Part shown: positions 16,842-26,608 of the stretch, in pieces
How positions within the stretch are numbered: the stretch's first letter is position 1
Layout of the letters: every line of letters begins with the position of its first letter
NCBI RefSeq assembly: GCF_000142905.1
Contig: NW_013657662.1
Location: forward strand, 375,328 to 439,327
Length of the DNA stretch: 64,000 nucleotides
Source: Thecamonas trahens ATCC 50062
Lineage: Eukaryota; Apusozoa; Apusomonadida; Apusomonadidae
Reading direction: 5' to 3'
Position numbers and translations under genes: made by a program
Notes under the pieces: model-generated
Seen by the model: only the letters and a program-made list of their open reading frames with translations
Database searches by the model: none
What the model was told of the DNA's origin: nothing

Positions 16842-19800
16842 ATGTCTCGTGGGTCCGGTCGCAGAGCCTACAGTTGCTCCGCCATGGCTGTTGCTCCGGT
16901 TGTGGTTGTGCTGATGAGCCTTCTTTTCATTGTCCTCACTGTGCACCATGCTGCAGCAGCAACAGCGGTCTCTGTCCACGGCGAACCCAACAGCAAGGAC
17001 AACTATGCGCAAGAGCAGGTCTCTAATGGAGTCATACTTGCTGATCCTGACAACATGGACTTTATCTCCTCTGCCAATGAGGAGATGGCGGCCGTCAACT
17101 ACCTCCTTGATGTTGCCGTGACGACGACTACCGGCCGGATCTGGGTTGACCCCGCGACGGCCTCGCTCACCTTTCACGAATTCACCTCGGGCCACAATGT
17201 CATCGTCAACGTGACGTACCTGGTAGTGCCGGACTCGATGAAGGAGCTAGAGTTTGATGCCGCCGCCTGGCAGGCCGACTACTCGCTCTCACAGGCGCCA
17301 AAGGGTACTCACTCATCGTTTATCACGTTTTCCGACACTGCCGGCAGCGAGCTGGTTGTCTCGGGCACCGACGTGGCGTCGGTCATCGAGCACGCCTGGT
17401 TCAACAATGGCTTCCATGCCAACCGTGACATGTTCATCCTCTTCTTCCGCAAGCTTGTCGGTGAGTGCCCGACTGGCTCATGTTCCGTTGACTTTTCCGG
17501 TGGCGATCCGTTCCTTGACTTTGACTACTACAATGTCTGTCCTGTTGTGGTGCTGACGGGCGGGACCGTAACGCCTGACACTACCACCGGCGGCCCCTTT
17601 AGTCCGGTCGGTAACAAGCTCTTCCTCTCGTGCGGGACCGGGCTCACGCTGTACAATGCCGATGGTGCCGATGAGGTTCTGTGCCAGTCAGACGGCACAT
17701 ATTTCCCTGGCACCCCGCACTGCGCACCACCGCCACCGCCACCCCCGTCGCCACCGCCACCACCATCGCCACCGCCACCACCATCGCCACCGCCACCCCC
17801 GTCGCCACCGCCACCACCATCGCCACCGCCACCCCCGTCGCCACCGCCACCCCCGTCGCCACCGCCACCCCCATCGCCACCGCCACCGCCATCGCCACCG
17901 CCACCCCCATCGCCACCGCCACCACCATCGCCACCGCCACCACCATCGCCACCGCCACCGCCATCACCACCGTCGCCACCATCGCCGCCGCCATCGCCCC
18001 CACCGCCCCCCTCCCCTCCGCCACCGAGCCCTTGCCCAGCGCCAGCTTTCCTCGACAGCTGTGGCGTGTGCTCCGGCCCTGGCACCATCCACGTCGCCGA
18101 TTCGGACCGCGATGCTTGTGGGGTGTGCTTTGGCGGCAACGCCGATCTAGATGACTGCGGTGTCTGCTTTGGAGGCAACGCCGCAAAGGACGGCTGCGGG
18201 GTGTGCTACGGCAACAACGCGACGTGCGCCGGGTGTGACGGCGTTCCATACTCGGGCAAAGTGCCCGATGTGTGCGGAGTATGCGGCGGCGACGGCTCGG
18301 GCTGCTCGGGCTGCAACTTTATCCCGATTCCGCTCGGCGGCGTGTGGTTTGACGGGTGCGGCGTGTGCGGCGGGCCGGCCGGCATCTCGACCTGCACCAC
18401 GCCGTGTATTGCCAACAGTACTGCGGTCTTCGACTGCTATGGAATGTGTAACGGGACGGCATACGTCGACGACTGTGGCATGTGCGTCGAGGGCACCACG
18501 CCCAACGAGCCCAATTCTTTCAAAGACTCATGTGGCGTGTGTTTTGGCGGCGAGGCCGCCCGCGACGCGTGCGGCGACTGCAACGGCGGCAATGCGCGCC
18601 GGGACGAGTGCGGCATTTGCAGCGGCGGAAACTCGCGGATGGATAGCTGCGGCGTGTGCTTTGGCGGCGAGCGAAGCAAGGACGTGTGCGGCGTTTGCGG
18701 CGGGAACGGATCAACCTGTGTCGGATGTGACTTTGTGCCCAACTCGGGGCTTTTGCTAGATGCCTGCGGTGTGTGCGGCGGTGCCAATGACTGCCAGCAG
18801 CGGGTTGTTCACGAAGCAGCATCCGTCTCCATGCTTGTCATTGGCGGCGCCTCACTCTGCTTCCTTCTCTTTGTTCTTGTTGTCACCATCACAGGCCTTG
18901 CCGTCCGGCGCCGTCGGTCGCGCCGCATCGGCCACATCGAGTCGAAGCGCACGTCGGCGCTTAAGAGTGCACCGGCAGGCACGGTCGTTGTCTTTATCAC
19001 TGACGTTGGCTCGTCGACTCGACTGTGGGAGGACATTCCAGAAGCGATGGAGGAGGCGATGGACGTACACGATGCCATTATTCAGCAAGTCCTCACCACT
19101 CACGGCGCTTACATTGTGCGAACCGAAGGAGACTCGTTTGTCGCGGTCTTCTCGGCGGCAAGTGCCAGCTCAGCCGTGATAGCGGCCTTGGAAATCCAGA
19201 ACGAACTGACGGTGGCGGCGTGGCCGCGCGACGTCTTGTGCCACCCTGAGTGCCACACCCAAGTCATGCCGGGTCAGGATGTTGGTGTCTATGCTCTGCG
19301 CCACATCTGGCGCGGGCTTCGCGTCCGCATCGGCCTCCATGCCTGCTGCCCGCATCGCTCGTTTGACGGGCGCTCGCACCGCGTTGCGTACTCTGGCGCC
19401 GCCATGTCGCATGCTGACACGGTTGCGTCTGCCGGCACCCCGGGTCAGATTGTGTGCTCAGCCGAGACGCTGCCGCTGCTGCCAAGCCCGATGCCGTCGG
19501 GTGCAGCGGCGGCCCCGATCGGGCGCGTGGCTGAGAACAACGGGACCGCGCTCTTTGACATGTTCTGCCTCTCGGCGCCGGACAATCCGACGGCATGGCG
19601 GGCCTGTCCACCTCTTCCAGCTCTCGGTTCTTGCGCGCTTCCACACACCAAGTCCATCCTGCTCACGCCGGGCGACTCGGTCGCCAACTCGATCTCGCAG
19701 GCCTCGCTCTCGACTGGCGCCGACACCGAGAATGACACCTGCGGTATGTCCGGGACAAGCTTCGTCGTTGAGCCCGACTCGGCGCTGGCATCAGTGGCTG

Positions 19801-20552
19801 TCTCACGCTCGCCCTCGCCATCGTGCGAAAGCAGGCTGCAGTTGCATCAGCACGCCATGGCCTCGAACGCAAGCTCTTGCGAGGTGTCTGAAAGCGGCGC
19901 GCCGCAGTTGAGGACCAAAGTCACATCGCGGCGCAAGAAGAAGCGCAATCGCATCGTGCGTGAAAGCCAACCGCCGAGTTTGCACTGCATCCAGCGCAAC
20001 TTTCATGTATCAATATCCAACTCGAAGTCGACCGACTCACTTGCGCCACCCAGGTTGGAGCAACTAGCGATGCGGCAGACCATCTCGCACTCGGGCGACC
20101 TGCCTGTGCTGCGCACAGAGGTCAATGACCGGATCCGCGAGTCGCTTCGAAACGCCCAACGCAAGGACAACCACAAGGCCCGGCGTAGCCGGCGCGTCGT
20201 CCGCACCAAGCGCGCTTTGACCCGGTTTAGATCAGTTGACGCCATGTCGTCGCCCAATGGTCTCTTCAACGGCGCCGAGGCAGACCGCCGTCGCAGGATC
20301 GGTCGTAACTCGCTCTCGGTTATTTCCACCTCGGCGTTGAACCGATCTCAATTGTCATCACAGCGGCACTTGAACCCTGCAGGAGACGCTGGACTCGACT
20401 GTCTGCAGCATCCGCCGCAGCGCTCTCGTCCCACGGCTGATGGCGTCGTCGAGCGTGGTGCGCCTGTCCACAAACCGCTCCCTTTCAGCGCGATGCGATC
20501 GTCGCCGCATCTCTCACCCTTACCCGAGAGTAGTAATAATAGCAAGCACTAG
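16842..20552 (+). CDS. Receptor-type class III nucleotidyl cyclase with polyproline and CGVC-repeat ectodomain
   Basis: 1236 codons without introns. Order: signal peptide (VVVVLMSLLFIVLTVHHAAA; ATG 16884 is an alternative start); globular ectodomain to about 230; a sushi/CCP-like unit (LFLSCGTGLTLYN...VLCQSDGTYFPGTPHC, about 233-294); a stalk of about 105 residues of SPPPPP repeats encoded by an 18-nt tandem repeat; about 13 cysteine repeats of the DxCGVCxGGN type (405-650); one TM (about 662-685); then a cytosolic cyclase catalytic domain (about 705-920) and a basic disordered tail. The catalytic domain carries both metal aspartates (VVVFITDVGSSTRLWE and RTEGDSFVAVFS) and VRIGLHA. At the place of the transition-state Asn/Arg pair it reads YSGAAMSHADTVASAG, so both residues appear replaced, and Arg occupies the usual base-selecting Lys position. 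It could be inactive or a heterodimer partner. Kinetoplastid receptor cyclases share only the general layout. Confidence 0.85.
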   Translation: MSRGSGRRAYSCSAMAVAPVVVVLMSLLFIVLTVHHAAAATAVSVHGEPNSKDNYAQEQVSNGVILADPDNMDFISSANEEMAAVNYLLDVAVTTTTGRIWVDPATASLTFHEFTSGHNVIVNVTYLVVPDSMKELEFDAAAWQADYSLSQAPKGTHSSFITFSDTAGSELVVSGTDVASVIEHAWFNNGFHANRDMFILFFRKLVGECPTGSCSVDFSGGDPFLDFDYYNVCPVVVLTGGTVTPDTTTGGPFSPVGNKLFLSCGTGLTLYNADGADEVLCQSDGTYFPGTPHCAPPPPPPPSPPPPPSPPPPPSPPPPPSPPPPPSPPPPPSPPPPPSPPPPPSPPPPPSPPPPPSPPPPPSPPPPPSPPPPPSPPSPPSPPPSPPPPPSPPPPSPCPAPAFLDSCGVCSGPGTIHVADSDRDACGVCFGGNADLDDCGVCFGGNAAKDGCGVCYGNNATCAGCDGVPYSGKVPDVCGVCGGDGSGCSGCNFIPIPLGGVWFDGCGVCGGPAGISTCTTPCIANSTAVFDCYGMCNGTAYVDDCGMCVEGTTPNEPNSFKDSCGVCFGGEAARDACGDCNGGNARRDECGICSGGNSRMDSCGVCFGGERSKDVCGVCGGNGSTCVGCDFVPNSGLLLDACGVCGGANDCQQRVVHEAASVSMLVIGGASLCFLLFVLVVTITGLAVRRRRSRRIGHIESKRTSALKSAPAGTVVVFITDVGSSTRLWEDIPEAMEEAMDVHDAIIQQVLTTHGAYIVRTEGDSFVAVFSAASASSAVIAALEIQNELTVAAWPRDVLCHPECHTQVMPGQDVGVYALRHIWRGLRVRIGLHACCPHRSFDGRSHRVAYSGAAMSHADTVASAGTPGQIVCSAETLPLLPSPMPSGAAAAPIGRVAENNGTALFDMFCLSAPDNPTAWRACPPLPALGSCALPHTKSILLTPGDSVANSISQASLSTGADTENDTCGMSGTSFVVEPDSALASVAVSRSPSPSCESRLQLHQHAMASNASSCEVSESGAPQLRTKVTSRRKKKRNRIVRESQPPSLHCIQRNFHVSISNSKSTDSLAPPRLEQLAMRQTISHSGDLPVLRTEVNDRIRESLRNAQRKDNHKARRSRRVVRTKRALTRFRSVDAMSSPNGLFNGAEADRRRRIGRNSLSVISTSALNRSQLSSQRHLNPAGDAGLDCLQHPPQRSRPTADGVVERGAPVHKPLPFSAMRSSPHLSPLPESSNNSKH

Positions 20553-20614
20553 CTACAGTTGGCATGATGCTGACTATGGTTGGCCTTCTATGGTCACGCC
20601 ATGCTTCAACCCCG

Positions 20615-20638
20615 CCCCCCCCCCCCCCCCCCCCCCCC
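20615..20638. repeat. Run of 24 C upstream of CFAP298
   Basis: The longest pure C run in the window, 63 nt 5' of the CFAP298 start codon. Confidence 0.95.
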
Positions 20639-20701
20639 TTCTCGCGCGCTGGCTGGTGGCTGGTGCGACCACACCACTCCACGCCCAGCCACACGCCCAC
20701 C

Positions 20702-21667
20702 ATGGTGCTCCTCCACGTCCGCAACGACGTCGAGACGCAGTTTATTGTAGAGACGACAACATCATCGTCGGTTGATGAGGCCACCCGCCTGGTCATTGAG
20801 ACCCACAACGCCCGCCTCCGCCTCATGCGCCTTGCTCAGGGTAAGTGGCGCCTTGCCTGCGCGCGCCTTCACGAAGGCCTCCTCCCCTCCCCCTCTCCCT
20901 CCTCTCCTCACCTCCCCACCCTCTCTCGCGTATGCAGCGGTGGATGACCTGGCGGCGTCGGGCCCTGTCGACGTCGACGCCGAGGCGGCGGCGAGTAGCA
21001 GCAAGGGCAAGGACGAGACCGACTCTGACGACGGCGAGGCGGGCGAGACCGACGAGGCCGACGCGGCGGCGGCGGGAGCGGTCCCGCGGGTCGGCGTCCC
21101 GCCGCCCGAGGACATGGCTGAGCTGCTGCGGCGGGCAGCGGCGGATGTGCGCGACGCCATCGCTCCGGGCCTGGCCGAACGGCGGCAAGTGATGCGGATG
21201 GAGGCGCTGGCCGAAGCCGAGGAGCGGGTCAAGGGTTGTGTGGTCCTCGCCTACGGCGACGCCGGCGGCCTGCCGGAAACCGATCCGGTCCGGCTCATTC
21301 TCGACGGCAACGAGGTGCTTGACGGGACGCCGATGGCGCGGATGGTGTTTGACCCGGCCGAGGCTGTGCTGTGGTGGGCCAAGAAGCAGATGACGCGCGG
21401 GACCGACGCCGTGCTCTCGGACTTTATCGGACGAACGAGAAGACCAAGCTGGTGGTCAAGGTTCGCAAGAACAGCTCGCAGGGCGCGCCACCGCGCGACC
21501 CACCCATCTCCGAGGAGGAGCGCAAGAACATGCTTGCGTACTGGTACAAGCGCCAGGAGGAGGAAAAGGCCATGGCCGAAGATGACGAGGACTCGTATCT
21601 TGCTTCCGAGTGGGCCAACCCGCGTGCGCTCAAGGCTAAGTTTACCGGCGTCAACATCTCGCTGTGA
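20702..21667 (+). CDS. CFAP298: CFAP298 (C21orf59/Kurly) homologue, frame broken near 21433
   Basis: Exon 1 is 20702-20840 (MVLLHVRNDVETQFIVET, matching human MVLLHVKRGDESQFLLQ). A 97-nt intron (GTAAGT...TATGCAG) follows, and exon 2 starts at 20938. The coding then runs through PVRLILDGNEVLDGT, EAVLWWAKKQM and LSDFIG, after which NEKTKLVVKVRKNSSQGAPPRDP and DDEDSYLASEWANPRALKAKF continue in another frame from 21434 to the stop at 21667. Human CFAP298 reads LSDYVGKNEKTK across this junction, so one base is missing at about 21430-21433. With it the protein is 289 residues; the human protein is 290. CFAP298 is needed for assembly and docking of axonemal dynein arms and for cilia polarity. The acidic insert after exon 1 is local. 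Confidence 0.9.
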
Positions 21668-21747
21668 CCGTCTCGGCTCATATGGCGCGCTCTTGACCGC
21701 GCGAGTGCACGTGCCTCGCTGTGAGGCTGCGCGGGCCGTCCACCTCA

Positions 21748-22284
21748 TCATTCCAGCCGCGAGAGCGCAACTCGGGTGACGAGGCCGTCAAAGGCCGGAC
21801 CCTTCTCGAGGGCGCCGGCGGCGTCGAGCACGTAGGCCTCTCCCTCGAGGAGCATGCCCGAGTTATCCCACAACTCGGCGTGCGAAGCCGCGACAACGTT
21901 GCCGTCGTCGTCGACCATGCGCGCCGCAAACGAGTTGAAGAACAGATACGACGCCGTGTCTGGCCGGGCAAAGGTGCACGTCACGCTTGGCTGACCGTCG
22001 GAGCCCGGCTCGCCGACCTCGGCCACCGCCAGCCAGTCCTCGTTCGTCCCGCCCACCGCCGCGTACTCGAACACGCACGCCAGCCCCGTCCCACCGCCGA
22101 CCTCCACTGCCACAAACTCCAGCCGCCCATTAGGCTTGACATTGAACGGCTGCTCGGCCGTCACCGTCCCACCCATCGCCGTCTCGGCCACCACCGCCAG
22201 CACCGCCAGCCACACCGCCGCCCACACCATCACCACTGCCGCCGAGCTACCCACCCCAAACACAGTCCTGCCACTGCCACCCAT
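21748..22284 (-). CDS. MYDGF: Myeloid-derived growth factor (MYDGF/C19orf10) homologue
   Basis: 178 residues. A signal peptide or signal anchor (AAVVMVWAAVWLAVLAVVAE) precedes a domain whose landmarks match human MYDGF: FNVKPNGRLEF, CVFEYAAVGGTNEDW (human CMFTYASQGGTNEQW), VTCTFARPDTASYLFFNSF (human FTCTIWRPQGKSYLYFTQF) and the C-terminal AFDGLVTRVALSRLE. Two cysteines that form the family disulfide are kept. MYDGF is a secretory-pathway protein, resident in ER/Golgi or secreted; its ancestral role outside animals is unknown. The C-terminal end here is SRLE, not the RTEL retention signal of the human protein, so ER retention is uncertain. Confidence 0.88.
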   Translation of the reverse strand: MGGSGRTVFGVGSSAAVVMVWAAVWLAVLAVVAETAMGGTVTAEQPFNVKPNGRLEFVAVEVGGGTGLACVFEYAAVGGTNEDWLAVAEVGEPGSDGQPSVTCTFARPDTASYLFFNSFAARMVDDDGNVVAASHAELWDNSGMLLEGEAYVLDAAGALEKGPAFDGLVTRVALSRLE

Positions 22285-22554
22285 GTTCGTAGATGATATA
22301 GACTACCGGTTAACAACAGGCGCGAGGAGTGTCCAGTGTTCAGTGTCTAGTACCCCGACCACTTGGCCCCTCAACCTCCAACCTCTGAGCTCAGGTGACT
22401 GACCCCTCCCCCCCCCTCCCCCCCCCCCCCCCTCCTCGTCACTCGACCACCGCCTGAAAAACTGTTCCACGTCTGCTGCAAGCCAACTCCCCCTCCCCCC
22501 CTACCCCCCCCCTACCCCACCCACCCCACCCCACTCCCTTACCCACCTCCAACC

Positions 22555-25500
22555 ATGGCTGCGGCGGCCCTGGCCAGCAAGGCTGCGTCCACCGTGCCGC
22601 ACTTTCGGTGGCTTGGCTCGGACCACCTTTCCAAGAAGGAGCGTGAGCGCATGGCGCAGCTGTCCTCGCTGTGGCAGACTACCTTCTCCGACACAATCCC
22701 CGTCCCGCCGCTCTTTACTTCCGACGACGGCTTTGAGGTGCTGGACAACGTGTCGGCGTACGAAATGGTCGAAGGTGTGTCGGATGGCCAGCTGCGCAAC
22801 GAGTTCCTCCGCGACCACGTCGTGCCGCTCATTGACAAGCTCTCCGAGTATCAGCGCAACAACACCGGCCATCGCCTCCGCGGCGCCTCGCGCAACTCAC
22901 CGCGCATCCTTTTCTGCCAGTCCATGAAGGAGTGGCTCATCTCGCTGACGCGCAAGTCGCGCCGCGACATGGATCAGGCCTTCCGCGACCAGGTCGCCGG
23001 CATGCTCACCTTTGTCGAGTCTGTCTACCGCCTCGAGGTCTTCCCGGATCCCACCATCAAGGATAAGCCGCGCATCGAGGTCATCCTCGTCGGCGTCCTC
23101 ATGCGCGGCCTCCGCCGCGACATCCTCCCGCTCATCGACGAGATGCTTGCCCACCGCTCGACCCTCTCCGAGGTCGAGAACCTCACCGCCGAAGCTGCCC
23201 AGGTCATGGTCCAGGGCATCACCTTTTGCTGCCATGTCTTCCGTACCACGCCCAACGTTGCCGACCGCTGCACCATCGAAAACTTCCGTCATCCGCTCAC
23301 CCCCAACGTCAAGCGCATGGTCTACTCGGCCTCGGGCCTCGTCCTCCGCGAGCTCTTCCGCCAGCCTACCGTCTCGCTCGCGTGGAACATGACCGATGTC
23401 GACAACCCGGGCGCCGGCGAGGAGGGCTCTTCAATCACCGACCTCATCGCCGACGCAGACTTCAACACCTATCTGTTTGTCGACGAAGACGGCAACGCCG
23501 TCATTCCAGACTCGCTCTTGCCCACCTCCAACGACACCGTCGCCGGCTCAGGCCTGCCCGACGCCAAGGCCAAGGACCTCTCGGTCCCCATTCGCTACTT
23601 TCATCAGACAAAGTTCCGCACCTTTGACCGTACCACCTCGTCGGCCGTTGCCGAGGCCGAGGACATCGACGAGTTCTGGCGTCACGACGATGGTGCCGGC
23701 GACGCCGACTGGATCGATGCCCTCGAGGACTCGGACTCGGCCGCAGGCTCCGACTCGGACGCGCCTGGCGCCTCGCGTGCTCACGACTCGCTTGACTCGG
23801 ACGATGAGAGCAACTATGCCGTCGGCTCGGACGGCATCCGCTACAAGATGTCGCAAAAGGAAAAGGCCAAGGCCGAAAAGGCCTCCGCCAAGGCAAAGGC
23901 CAAGGCTGACAAGGCCCGCGCCAAGGCCGACAAGGCCGCCGCCAAGGCCGCCGCCAAGGAGGCCAAGGCCCGCGCCAAGGCCTCCGCCAAGGTTAAGAAG
24001 CTCAAAGGCAAGGCTAAGCGCAAGTACATCAACGAGCTCCGCATCGAGGACGAGAAGCGCAAGGCAAAGGTTGCAAAGGAAGAGGCCAAGGTGACCAAGC
24101 TGGAGGAAAAGTCCAAGGCTGCAGAGGTTGCTGCGCTCAAGAAGCAGCTCGACAAGCGCGACAAGGCCGTTGAGACGGTCCGCGGTAAGCGGACCGGCAT
24201 CTGCGAGCTCTTCCTCATGCCCAAGAACGAGCTCGCCCTCAACGCCTTTATCAAGCTCCACGGCCTTCTCCATCAGCTCTCCGCCATGGTCGTCCTCCTC
24301 TCGCAGACTCGCCAGCTCTTCAAGCTTGGCGGCGAGCTGCTCGTGTTTGGCCCGGCCAAGCAACAGTTCCTCTTTCTCCTCGAGTCGCTCACCTCGGTCT
24401 CGACCTCGATCAAGGAGACCATGCGCGTCATCGATGTGACGGCCTCGCGCGAGCTCCTTCTCATTGTCTCGACCCGCTCACTTCGCGGCAAGTACCGCTC
24501 GTGGCGAAACAACTACGCCATTGCCGTCTCGGCCTACCACGACGTCCGCAAGGCGTTCTCTGTCATGCATGGCCTCATCAACTCGATCATTCGTCAGGCC
24601 GCCGTGCCCTTCAAGGAGCGCCTCATCGAGGCCCGTCGCGAGACCAACCAGTTCATTGCAGACGTCAAGTCGTTCTGCTCCCGCCTCGACACTCGCCTCC
24701 TCGACTTTGACCGCTCATCTAACACCGTTCGTCCGCGTGGCCTCCTTACCTCGATTCCGTCGTATGGCATCTCGCCCGAGGACTCGGTGCAGGCCCTCAT
24801 GTCAGCTATCGATCCGGTCGTTTTGCCCTCGTTTGAGGATGCCTCGCCCACCGACGCTGTCCATACCCTCGACTTTGCCGGCAAGATGTACTCGGACCGC
24901 GAAGTCTCGCTCATCTCCTCGCTCATCAACGCCAAGTCGGCGTCCATGCAGTCCATCTACCTTCAGGGCAACGCCTTTACCGCCCATGGTAGCACGCCGC
25001 TCATCCATGCTCTCGTTCGCTGTCCGGCCATCCGCCACCTCGACATCTCCAAGTTCCGCCTCGCAGCCGACGGACCCGGCCGTCTCGCCTCGTGGATCTA
25101 CGAGTCCAAGTCCCTCCACCGTCTCATTCTCCGCGACGTCAACTTGGACGCCAACGCCACATCGGCCCTCATCTCGGTCCTCGGCGACCTTGCTCACCTC
25201 AAGCACCTCGACCTCTCCGGCAACCAGATCTCACCGGGCGCCATGTCGCTTCTCATCCGCTTCATCGACGACGACACGTTCCAGCTCGAAACCCTCGGCC
25301 TCGCCCGGACCACCTACCGCTCCGACTACTACGGTTTTGACTCGGAGGTTGTCGACGGCACCCCTGTCGTCGGCCTCTCCCAGCACAACGAGCCCGACGA
25401 CGACGACTACGACTCGTACGATTCGGACTCGGACGTGTCCTCTTCAAGCTCGTCATCGTCGGGCACGTCATCGTCGAGCTCGTCCTCATCGTCGTCGGGC

Positions 25501-26544
25501 TCGTCGTCGTCGGGCTCGTCGTCGTCGGGCTCGTCGTCGTCGTCGTCGTCGTCAAGCTCGAGCTCGTCGGCGCCCAAGCCCAAGAAAAAGGCTGCCGCCA
25601 AGGCAACCAAGACCAAGGCCACCAAAGCTGCGGCGGCCAAGTCGGTTGTGGTCCAGAGCACAGGCGCTAGCCGTCTGCCAGCCGCCGCCCTCGCCGCCGC
25701 ACCGCGGGGCCAAGTCCGCGGGCTCGCGGGCTCGTCGTCGTCGCGGCAGACTGCGCTCGCCACGCTCTCGCCCGAGTGGCTTTCGGTGTGGACGAGCTTT
25801 GCGCAGATGATGGAGCGGAACATCTCACTGCGGACGCTCATTCTCGACGACAACCTTATTCCGGAGCGCGGGCTCACCGACCTTTTCACCGCGCTCACCG
25901 GCGGCAAGGCAGGCATGCGGCTGACCGGCCTCTCGCTCGAGTCGCTGGAGATTGGGCGGCCCAACTCGCCGCTGGTCACCAAGCTCGGCTCGGTCCTGCG
26001 CCAGTCGACTTCAATCACTGCCCTCAACCTGGCGGCCAACAGCATCACCGACGACGCCTTCCGCATCCTCGCCATGGCCATCTCCGACAACTCGGGCTCC
26101 AACTTGGCGTACCTCTCGCTTAACGACAACGTGCTCTCGGACGCAGGCATGACCTATCTTGCCACCGCCATCACTAACTCGCGCTTTATCTCCATCTCGC
26201 TGGAGGACAACCCCATCGGCGACGCAGGCATCAAAGCCCTTGCGCCAGCCGTCGCCGAAAAGTCGTCTATGCGCTACCTGCATCTCGGCAACAACGGCTT
26301 GTCCCGCAAGGGTCACAAGGCCGTCGAGAAGCTCTTCTCCTCGCACCCCACCCTTTCTCGCGACATGGTCTTCAACACCGATGCAAGTCCCGGCACCACC
26401 GCCGTCGCCAAGCGCTCGCGGACCGCCGATCTCGCTGCAGGCGACTCGCGCCGCGGCTCCGAAGTCGTCGCCATCGACGAGACCGGCATGGCGCACTCGT
26501 CGAACATGCAGCCCGAAGCCGGCCATAACTGCGTCTTGCAGTAA
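22555..26544 (+). CDS. Large leucine-rich-repeat protein with helical N-terminal region
   Basis: 1329 codons, intronless. Residues 1-300 are predicted helical (for example YEMVEGVSDGQLRNEFLRD and RIEVILVGVLMRGLRRDILP) and match nothing I know. An acidic low-complexity stretch (about 365-420) precedes a Lys/Ala-rich helix (about 430-545), likely a long single helix or coiled coil. Another helical block follows (545-740). Ribonuclease-inhibitor-type LRRs lie at about 795-930 (RHLDISKFRL, KHLDLSGNQISPGAMSLLIR) and 1080-1258 (TALNLAANSITDDAFRILA, AYLSLNDNVLSDAGMTYLA, SISLEDNPIGDAGIKALA), split by a Ser-rich run at about 955-1005. No nucleotide-binding domain is seen. Function unknown; a scaffold is the safest inference. 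Confidence 0.75.
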   Translation: MAAAALASKAASTVPHFRWLGSDHLSKKERERMAQLSSLWQTTFSDTIPVPPLFTSDDGFEVLDNVSAYEMVEGVSDGQLRNEFLRDHVVPLIDKLSEYQRNNTGHRLRGASRNSPRILFCQSMKEWLISLTRKSRRDMDQAFRDQVAGMLTFVESVYRLEVFPDPTIKDKPRIEVILVGVLMRGLRRDILPLIDEMLAHRSTLSEVENLTAEAAQVMVQGITFCCHVFRTTPNVADRCTIENFRHPLTPNVKRMVYSASGLVLRELFRQPTVSLAWNMTDVDNPGAGEEGSSITDLIADADFNTYLFVDEDGNAVIPDSLLPTSNDTVAGSGLPDAKAKDLSVPIRYFHQTKFRTFDRTTSSAVAEAEDIDEFWRHDDGAGDADWIDALEDSDSAAGSDSDAPGASRAHDSLDSDDESNYAVGSDGIRYKMSQKEKAKAEKASAKAKAKADKARAKADKAAAKAAAKEAKARAKASAKVKKLKGKAKRKYINELRIEDEKRKAKVAKEEAKVTKLEEKSKAAEVAALKKQLDKRDKAVETVRGKRTGICELFLMPKNELALNAFIKLHGLLHQLSAMVVLLSQTRQLFKLGGELLVFGPAKQQFLFLLESLTSVSTSIKETMRVIDVTASRELLLIVSTRSLRGKYRSWRNNYAIAVSAYHDVRKAFSVMHGLINSIIRQAAVPFKERLIEARRETNQFIADVKSFCSRLDTRLLDFDRSSNTVRPRGLLTSIPSYGISPEDSVQALMSAIDPVVLPSFEDASPTDAVHTLDFAGKMYSDREVSLISSLINAKSASMQSIYLQGNAFTAHGSTPLIHALVRCPAIRHLDISKFRLAADGPGRLASWIYESKSLHRLILRDVNLDANATSALISVLGDLAHLKHLDLSGNQISPGAMSLLIRFIDDDTFQLETLGLARTTYRSDYYGFDSEVVDGTPVVGLSQHNEPDDDDYDSYDSDSDVSSSSSSSSGTSSSSSSSSSSGSSSSGSSSSGSSSSSSSSSSSSSAPKPKKKAAAKATKTKATKAAAAKSVVVQSTGASRLPAAALAAAPRGQVRGLAGSSSSRQTALATLSPEWLSVWTSFAQMMERNISLRTLILDDNLIPERGLTDLFTALTGGKAGMRLTGLSLESLEIGRPNSPLVTKLGSVLRQSTSITALNLAANSITDDAFRILAMAISDNSGSNLAYLSLNDNVLSDAGMTYLATAITNSRFISISLEDNPIGDAGIKALAPAVAEKSSMRYLHLGNNGLSRKGHKAVEKLFSSHPTLSRDMVFNTDASPGTTAVAKRSRTADLAAGDSRRGSEVVAIDETGMAHSSNMQPEAGHNCVLQ

Positions 26545-26608
26545 AAAGAAAGCTTCTCAATCAGGCGCCACGCAATGGTTATGTTCATTATGCGCTGGCT
26601 GCAGCTCC

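Noticed and set aside
17644-18249. Minus-strand poly-Gly/Ala/Val frames over the cyclase stalk
   Set aside because: They are antisense readings of the CCACCG repeat that encodes the polyproline stalk.
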